Shown here piece after piece: positions 29,661-33,943 of a stretch of 33,943 bases of DNA. The notes below the pieces were generated by a model. That model was given only the letters and a program-made list of their open reading frames with translations. It did not search any database and was not told the origin of the DNA. Origin of the DNA: a virus; the IMG/VR virus record IMGVR_UViG_3300034522_000041, positions 1 through 33,943 of that record; one strand, written 5' to 3'. Made by a program: the position numbers and the translations under genes. Every line of letters begins with the position of its first letter. Position 1 is the first letter of the stretch.

Positions 29661-30367
29661 GCATGAAGCTGCACAAGGTACTGACGATCGGCGGCGCCGT
29701 GTTGCCCCTGGTGAATGATGACGTGCGCCTGGATCTGAAAAGCCCAGGGCGTGCCACGTTCACCATCCAGGGCAGTGCCCAGGTCAGCGGCCTGGTGACG
29801 CTCGACATCGGCTACAACGAAGCCGCCCTGCAGCGGCACTTCATCGGCTACGTCGAGCGGTGCACCGCAGTGAATGGCGTTGAGCAGATCGTGTTCTGCC
29901 GTGAGGTCGCGGCGGTGTTGGCCAAGTCCATGCCCATGAATCTGCGCCACGTGGATCTGCGCGCCGTGCTCGCCGACATCAGCAACAAAACCGGCCTACG
30001 TTTCCGCGTGCCGGATCAGGCATACACCAAGGTCAAGGCGCCGTATTTCTACAGCCTGGCGGCGGGTTACCAGGCCATGGACAGCATGGGCACTGTGTTC
30101 GGCATCCCTGACTTCATCTGGCAGCAGCAGGGCGACGGGGAGGTGTTCGTCGGTTCCTGGGCGGACAGCTTCTTTGGCGTTCGCCCAGCGCTGCAACTGC
30201 CAGTCAGCGTATTCGACGGTTACCAGGGCAATCAAAGCGCGATGGTTTCGGCCCTGCCTGGGCTACGACCAGGCGCATCATTCAACCAGGGCGAGCGGAT
30301 CACCAGTGTCACGCTCGCCGGCACACAGATGGCCATCAAATGGACGACGCAATCAAGCGCAGCGTAG
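29657..30367 (+). CDS. Baseplate hub protein (late control D-like)
   Basis: A 236-aa protein that by place and pattern is the hub (gp27/gpD-like) on which the spike sits. It has a beta-barrel-like start (VLPLVNDDVRLDLKSPGRAT and VSGLVTLDIGYNE), a helix-rich middle (VDLRAVLADISNKTGLRFRV) and an end with PGASFNQGERITSVTLAG. It is shorter than P2 gpD (about 387 aa). Its last 28 nt overlap the spike gene in another frame. Confidence 0.82.
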   Translation: MSMKLHKVLTIGGAVLPLVNDDVRLDLKSPGRATFTIQGSAQVSGLVTLDIGYNEAALQRHFIGYVERCTAVNGVEQIVFCREVAAVLAKSMPMNLRHVDLRAVLADISNKTGLRFRVPDQAYTKVKAPYFYSLAAGYQAMDSMGTVFGIPDFIWQQQGDGEVFVGSWADSFFGVRPALQLPVSVFDGYQGNQSAMVSALPGLRPGASFNQGERITSVTLAGTQMAIKWTTQSSAA

Positions 30368-31311
30368 AACGCCTTTTTCCTGAACTCACCGGCGGCTATC
30401 ACCTGCCGCGCTTTGCCCGCGTGGTGGGGGTGGCCGATGCTCCGGCCGGCGCCTCAATGTGCGACGATTTCCGGCCGCGCTACGCCGTCGATATCGAAGT
30501 ACTTGGCCAGGACGGTGAGGCCGATCCCGCAATACCACGGCTGGCCGGTGTGCCGTTGCCACTGCCGTCCGGCGGCGAAGAGATGGGCATGTTCGCATTC
30601 CCCCAGGAAGGCACCCAGGTGGTGGTGTGCTTCGCGTATGGCTCGCCCAGCAAGCCGTACATCCAAACGATCCTGCCGCACGGCCTGAGCCTGCCCAAGG
30701 TGCCGAAGGGTGACCAGGTGTGGCAGCACAGTGACGCAGTGCAGCAGCGCGTCGACGCGGACGGCAACTGGACCCGACTGACCGATGGCAAGATCCGCGA
30801 TCATTCCCTGGAGCGCGAAGTGGAAGCCTTGGGCAACAGTGAGAAGTACCAGAGCCACGTCCAGGACGTAGAGAACCATTCCACCGAGGAGGTGGGTGGC
30901 ACCAAGCGGATCAACGCCCTGGGTGCGCTCAAGCTCAATTCAGCCGGTACCGCCACGCTCGCCGCCGTCGACGATATGCACCAAGCGACCGGGCGAGATT
31001 ACAACCTGGTCGTTGGCAAGAAGCACAACGCTGCCGTGGGTGGCGACATGCAGGAAAAAATCGCAGGCCTGCGTCGAAGCGTGGCCGGGATGAGTCAGCA
31101 ACTGATAGCACCGAAAAACCACGTCGGGTCTGCCGGAGTGAATATTTTCCAAGTGTTGTGTGACACGCTGGACCTTATCGAGCAGATGGCAACCGAGCTA
31201 TCGTCGCACACCCACGGCCCTTCACCGGTACCCACCCAGGCTGCCGCTTTCGCTGCTGATGCGGTCAAAGCCAAACTATTGTCGGCCACTTTGGGGGCAG
31301 TCACATTGTAA
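30340..31311 (+). CDS. Baseplate spike protein (gpV / gp5-like)
   Basis: A 323-aa protein with an OB-fold N-terminal domain: ARVVGVADAPAGASMCDDFR, PRYAVDIEVLGQDG, PLPLPSGGEEMGMFAFPQEG, then VVVCFAYGSPSKPYIQTILP. It continues with a needle-like repetitive region of HSLEREVEALGN, TEEVGGTKRINALGALKLNS and DMHQATGRDYNLVVGKKHNA, which suggests a beta-helix spike. It starts inside the hub gene (28-nt overlap). It is the last gene of the rightward late operon; a small hairpin follows at its stop. Confidence 0.88.
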   Translation: MDDAIKRSVERLFPELTGGYHLPRFARVVGVADAPAGASMCDDFRPRYAVDIEVLGQDGEADPAIPRLAGVPLPLPSGGEEMGMFAFPQEGTQVVVCFAYGSPSKPYIQTILPHGLSLPKVPKGDQVWQHSDAVQQRVDADGNWTRLTDGKIRDHSLEREVEALGNSEKYQSHVQDVENHSTEEVGGTKRINALGALKLNSAGTATLAAVDDMHQATGRDYNLVVGKKHNAAVGGDMQEKIAGLRRSVAGMSQQLIAPKNHVGSAGVNIFQVLCDTLDLIEQMATELSSHTHGPSPVPTQAAAFAADAVKAKLLSATLGAVTL

Positions 31312-31322
31312 TAATGTCACTG
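31298..31322. terminator. Hairpin between the converging late operon and cargo gene
   Basis: CAGTCACATT, 5 nt, AATGTCACTG makes a 10-bp stem with one mismatch. It spans the stop codons of the spike gene (rightward) and reaches the end of the leftward cargo gene. There is no T-run on either strand, so it is at best a weak bidirectional terminator. Confidence 0.45.
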
Positions 31323-32153
31323 CGAGGCAGGCGGGGTATACATATGGTCGACGTGCTCTGTTTTAATGTACCAAGTGAAAGCTATATCTCTTGCCTTTGA
31401 CTCCCTGAGTATCTTTTCAGAGTCAGGAAAAAGCTTGACATATGAATGTATCAAATGAGCCAAGACCAGTATCCCGCAATTGAGAAAGCTTTCTGCGAAT
31501 CTTTTTTGGGAGTAGATATCGGGTGTGTCACGTATCTGAAGGATGCTTATATAACTCCCGTGAGCGTGATTGCTTAACCCGTTGTATATGTCCCTGAAAT
31601 ACGTAGGATGTATGGCCGCTAGTTCGCTCAAATATTTCCAGCCATCTGCTGGCTTCCACTTCCCTTCTATAATGCTTCTACCTCTCTTTGGTGGATGGGT
31701 CTGGTGGTGGGGGTGTGCCTCAAGCTCCCCAATTATCTGACCGATAGCAACTGCCTCTTGAGCGAGTATTTGCTTGGTTTCTTTCGTGTTAGCGAGCAAC
31801 CTACTGCGGTCTATCAATCCTGCTAAGCGCCATGCCTTGTGACGGTACTGGGTGATTTCTGGATCTTCATTTACGAACACATAGTGGAATGTCAGGTAGC
31901 TTTCAAAAGCCGTCCTTAATAAAACGGAAATTGAGGATATGTCTATATATTCAAAGCTTTCGCCCTGACCGAAATTGAATTGACTGCCATTATAGAGTTG
32001 CTGTGTCGAGGCTATGTTTTTGAATATCTTTGTACACAATACTTGCCCGTCATTTTTCCAATTTGACGCCTGAGTATTTGGCTTGCCTGATTCTGATTCG
32101 ATCAGTTGAAATGTTAAGTAGGTCAGCTGTTGTAGATCATCAACGTAACTCAT
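31317..32153 (-). CDS. AT-rich cargo (moron) gene, DUF5677-like helical protein
   Basis: A 278-aa mostly helical protein on the strand opposite to all late genes. It has much lower GC than its neighbours, the mark of a recently acquired moron. The layout resembles DUF5677-type proteins: SVLLRTAFESYLTFHYVFVN at about 80-100, then DIYNGLSNHAHGSYISILQI around 195-215, then a long C-terminal helical segment (FAESFLNCGILVLAHLIHSY). Such proteins are of unknown function; the S-x-x-A/H-H-G motif recurs. The family link is a visual resemblance. As the gene is unrelated to virion or replication, a lysogen benefit (for example exclusion of other phages) is possible but not shown. Confidence 0.85.
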   Translation of the reverse strand: MSYVDDLQQLTYLTFQLIESESGKPNTQASNWKNDGQVLCTKIFKNIASTQQLYNGSQFNFGQGESFEYIDISSISVLLRTAFESYLTFHYVFVNEDPEITQYRHKAWRLAGLIDRSRLLANTKETKQILAQEAVAIGQIIGELEAHPHHQTHPPKRGRSIIEGKWKPADGWKYLSELAAIHPTYFRDIYNGLSNHAHGSYISILQIRDTPDIYSQKRFAESFLNCGILVLAHLIHSYVKLFPDSEKILRESKARDIAFTWYIKTEHVDHMYTPPASQ

Positions 32154-32193
32154 GCAGTGTCCCTTGCAGTTAGATCGGTGAGAGTCAGTCGCT

Positions 32194-32439
32194 TTATGGC
32201 AGGGCCCTTAATGACTCCAGCCTGGCTTCACTGGCTGTTTCAAAGCCAACGTACATCGCCTCGATCATATCGCGCTTCAAGGCTTCTGCAGTTTCAAGCC
32301 CCAGCACAAACCCTTCGGCACGGTTTGCAGTCATACGCACCGCTTGGATGCTCTCAGCTACCTCAATTGCTGCCAGCAGCCGGAACACCTGGTTACGGAT
32401 CCCTACTGGCATTGAAAGGCTGCGTAGATCCGCTTTCAT
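32194..32439 (-). CDS. Small protein of unknown function
   Basis: An 81-aa helical protein (MKADLRSLSMPVGIRNQVFR, LLAAIEVAESIQAVRM, AEALKRDMIEAMYVGFETAS) with GGAGCGG 8 nt before the ATG. A similar small protein occurs, as far as I recall, at the right end of other Pseudomonas prophages. It is leftward, as are the cargo gene and the gene at 32577. No motif is recognised. Confidence 0.72.
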   Translation of the reverse strand: MKADLRSLSMPVGIRNQVFRLLAAIEVAESIQAVRMTANRAEGFVLGLETAEALKRDMIEAMYVGFETASEARLESLRALP

Positions 32440-32469
32440 AAAAGCACCGCTCCAGACGACGAACTATGC

Positions 32470-32497
32470 AAAAGCCCGCTACAAAGAGCGGGCTTTT
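32470..32497. terminator. Strong symmetric terminator
   Basis: AAAAGCCCGCT, 6 nt, AGCGGGCTTTT is an 11-bp stem with A- and T-runs on both sides. It lies between the leftward gene at 32577-32789 and the one at 32194-32439, so it ends transcripts of the former. It lies 31 nt upstream of the latter, which must have its promoter in or after it. Confidence 0.88.
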
Positions 32498-32576
32498 GGT
32501 TATCGGTTTGTGACTGGTATCGTCACCCTCTAATTTTACTCCTGATATGCAGGCAATGGAATAAGTTATTTTCGTA

Positions 32577-32789
32577 TTAGTGAGGCACGGACGAGCAGGC
32601 TGCGGGGTTCATGAGTGATTCCAAGGCCTCGGACTGCTCGTTGGTGATCAAGTCGAGCGCTAACAACGAGTGCAGCTGCCCTAGCGCATAAGCACGCCCT
32701 CGCGGGCTGACGTTGTCACCTTCGGCTTCAATATCGGCCCGGATAGATCGTAGGCGTTCCGCAACGGCTGAGTCTTCAATGATTGGCAT
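32577..32789 (-). CDS. Small acidic protein of unknown function
   Basis: A 70-aa protein with AAAGGA 9 nt before the ATG. It is helical (DSAVAERLRSIRADIEAEGD, then RGRAYALGQLHSLLALDLIT), without Cys-type motifs apart from one near the end (AACSSVPH). It is the last gene before attR and is leftward. Not recognised. Confidence 0.62.
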   Translation of the reverse strand: MPIIEDSAVAERLRSIRADIEAEGDNVSPRGRAYALGQLHSLLALDLITNEQSEALESLMNPAACSSVPH

Positions 32790-32930
32790 CGGCGAATTCC
32801 TTTCGGTCTGGTGGTGTGCCGCTGAATGTCGGGCATCGCGTCTCCGCTGTCAAATTCGCCCTGGTAAAGAAAAAGCTGCCGAAAAAGCACTTATCCCCCT
32901 CCCGCCGACGGGCTTTGCGTCCCTTTTTTG

Positions 32931-33046
32931 TGCAAATCCGAAAGTAGTGCAAACAACTCCGCAGCCCAGGCCGGCCGTGGGGTTTCGCAGGTGATCGCTC
33001 TTTGCACGATTTGCAAACTTTGGAAGAAAAATGCAGCAAGTTTGCA
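32931..33046. repeat. TGCAAA/TTTGCA repeat cluster
   Basis: TGCAAA occurs at 32931 and 32948, TTTGCA at 33001, the palindrome TTTGCAAA at 33010-33017 and TTTGCA at 33041. The last two form a 9-bp dyad, TGCAAACTT (33012-33020) and AAGTTTGCA (33038-33046), with a 17-nt spacer. Five sites in 116 bp is denser than chance for a 6-mer. A binding region for a phage or host regulator is likely. Confidence 0.55.
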
Positions 33047-33384
33047 CAACCGGGCTGTGGATGGCCTGAGGCGGGAGAGTGCTGCAGCCCCCGGTTTTGC
33101 TGGGTGGAAAACTGGAAAACGTCGGGTTAAGCGAGTTTTCCATTTCGCGATCGATGTAGTTCGGCAGGTTTTGGGTTGTGTCAGCGAACCCCGGCAATCC
33201 AGCTGCAACGCCCGCCAGCTGTGCGCTACAGCCCGATCCTGGCTGTGGCAGGGCTTTCACACGACTGCACTCGGTTTCGGCCTGGTGAGCGGGTCAGATC
33301 TGGTATCCGAAAATGATGCTGATGAGTCTGCGGACTTGTTTTTTCAGGCTGTCAGATGGCCATTTCCAGTTGAGGGCTGGGAAA

Positions 33385-33667
33385 AAGGTAATTTTGGGAA
33401 TTTGGCAGCGGGAGGGGGCTGTAAGCCTTGTGCTTCGTGGCTTTGAGCGATTACCAGAGAAGGTAATTTAGGGTAATTGAAAAGGTAATTTTTTCGTAAG
33501 TGCCTAATTTTAAAGGACTTTATAAGGTCAGGATCTAACCTAGGTAAAAGGTAATCTGATTACTAAGAAATTACCCTATTATTACCTTTAAGATATTGGC
33601 TTAACTCATTGATTTTAAAGGCTTTGAAAGCGCTTCAAAAAAAGAATTACCAAAATTACCTTTTCCC
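33385..33667. repeat. GGTAATT/AATTACC iteron-like cluster
   Basis: In 283 bp the 7-mer family (A)AGGTAATT(T) or its reverse complement occurs about ten times. Plus-strand copies lie at about 33385, 33460, 33472, 33482 and 33549. Reverse copies (ATTACC) lie at about 33450, 33569, 33581, 33645 and 33655. The surroundings are AT-rich, and no gene is present. Iterons in AT-rich DNA fit a replication origin for the primase-helicase, or a repressor- or Xis-binding array. Confidence 0.65.
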
Positions 33668-33747
33668 CATGGGTCAACATAAAACGGGGGAAGCGCGTAG
33701 GCGGGGGGGCGTTCAGCGAAGCGTGCTCGCAACCTGGTGCAAAGCCG

Positions 33748-33770
33748 CTTGTTACGTCCCTTGTTACGTC
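33748..33770 (+). promoter_or_regulatory. Candidate integrase arm-type sites, right end (two)
   Basis: CTTGTTACGTC occurs at 33748-33758 and again at 33760-33770, one nt apart. The same 10-mer occurs at 1843-1852 and, with one mismatch, at 1895-1904 next to attL, in the same orientation. They end 44 bp before the att core. Arm-site role is inference. Confidence 0.55.
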
Positions 33771-33776
33771 TGAAGC

Positions 33777-33810
33777 AAAAAACAAGGGCCTGCATCGCTG
33801 CAAGCCCTTG
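33777..33810 (-). terminator. Phage-borne replacement terminator for tRNA-Thr
   Basis: On the minus strand CAAGGGC, an inner TTGCA/TGCAG stem, GCCCTTG and six Ts lie just 8 nt downstream of the tRNA 3' end. It replaces the original terminator now at 1728-1750. It belongs to the phage right end. Confidence 0.9.
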
Positions 33811-33814
33811 ATTT

Positions 33815-33893
<79 letters not shown>

Positions 33894-33907
33894 GTGTTAG
33901 GGCGACG

Positions 33908-33935
33908 ATTATAGCGATTGGCAAGGTTCTGTAAA
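33908..33935 (-). promoter_or_regulatory. Promoter of tRNA-Thr
   Basis: On the minus strand TTTACA (33935-33930), 16 nt, TATAAT (33913-33908) lies 14 nt before the tRNA 5' end. A GC-rich stretch (CGTCGCCC) follows the -10 box, the discriminator type of stringently controlled stable-RNA promoters. Confidence 0.8.
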
Positions 33936-33943
33936 CCCCTGAA

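Larger units (their letters stand above)
32790..33776. other. Nearly 1-kb gene-poor right end with short-repeat clusters
   Basis: No frame here has a convincing ribosome-binding site plus protein-like composition; the longest frames are Ser/Arg/Cys-rich and overlap each other. The interval contains a TGCAAA cluster (32931-33046), a GGTAATT cluster (33385-33667) and a pair of CTTGTTACGT sites (33748-33770). It changes from GC-rich at the left to AT-rich at the right. A replication origin and the attachment arm are the likely functions. Confidence 0.6.

Noticed and set aside
32850-33446. Frames of 136 and 172 codons in the gene-poor right end
   Set aside because: They overlap each other on opposite strands, have unusual Cys/Ser/Arg content and run across the repeat arrays; no ribosome-binding site supports them.
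33385-33667. CRISPR array
   Set aside because: Repeats are only 7-10 nt, of both orientations and unevenly spaced; there is no spacer-repeat periodicity and no cas gene.

Overview
The window is a complete, apparently intact temperate-phage genome integrated in a Pseudomonas chromosome, most likely of the P. fluorescens group judging from protein style, codon use and the high but not extreme GC content; this host call is inference. The prophage lies between a 48-bp direct repeat (1754-1801 and 33815-33862). The right copy forms the 3' part of an intact tRNA-Thr(UGU) gene at 33818-33893 on the minus strand, and the left copy is the displaced tRNA 3' end. The element is about 32.06 kb.

Left flank (1-1753): the start of a membrane-anchored host gene running off the edge, then a graveyard of older mobile DNA. 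Two decayed fragments of a P2-type portal gene (537-626 and 1361-1491) bracket a colicin-E1-type immunity gene (815-1141). Convergent with it is what looks like the frameshifted C-terminus of a pore-forming bacteriocin (1163-1309). Two 30-bp copies of a GGGGTCAGACCCC-type palindromic repeat lie beside them.

Prophage early/lysogeny half (about 1.99-9.95 kb): three small rightward genes, then a leftward block of tyrosine integrase, DUF4224-type excisionase partner, small proteins, a 932-aa zinc-ribbon/Toprim/AAA primase-helicase, a YmfL/CII-like regulator and a Cro-like protein. A divergent XRE repressor (CI) follows, with a small gene whose product resembles the repressor C-terminal tail.

Late half (10.0-31.3 kb): an Ogr/Delta-like zinc-finger activator, portal (Q) and terminase ATPase (P) face left. 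Scaffold/protease (O), capsid (N), terminase small subunit (M), head completion (L), tail completion (R, S), sheath, tube, a TraR/DksA-type zinc finger, holin, SAR endolysin, Rz/Rz1, a frameshifted tail chaperone (E/E'), tape measure, baseplate and tail-fibre genes, hub and spike run right. The head genes are P2-type. The contractile tail module and its order are of the Haemophilus HP1 / Vibrio K139 kind. The fibre ends in a six-blade Kelch propeller.

Right end (31.3-33.8 kb): an AT-rich leftward cargo gene (moron), two small leftward genes, and about 1 kb without a convincing gene that holds two different short-repeat clusters, integrase arm-type site candidates and a terminator that replaces the tRNA's lost one. 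The most interesting points are the primase-helicase replication module in a P2/HP1-type virion with a candidate origin next to attR, the matched arm-site pairs, the A AAA AAG frameshift, the stand-alone repressor-tail protein, the Kelch fibre, the cargo gene, and the relic bacteriocin/immunity cassette inside a dead portal gene.
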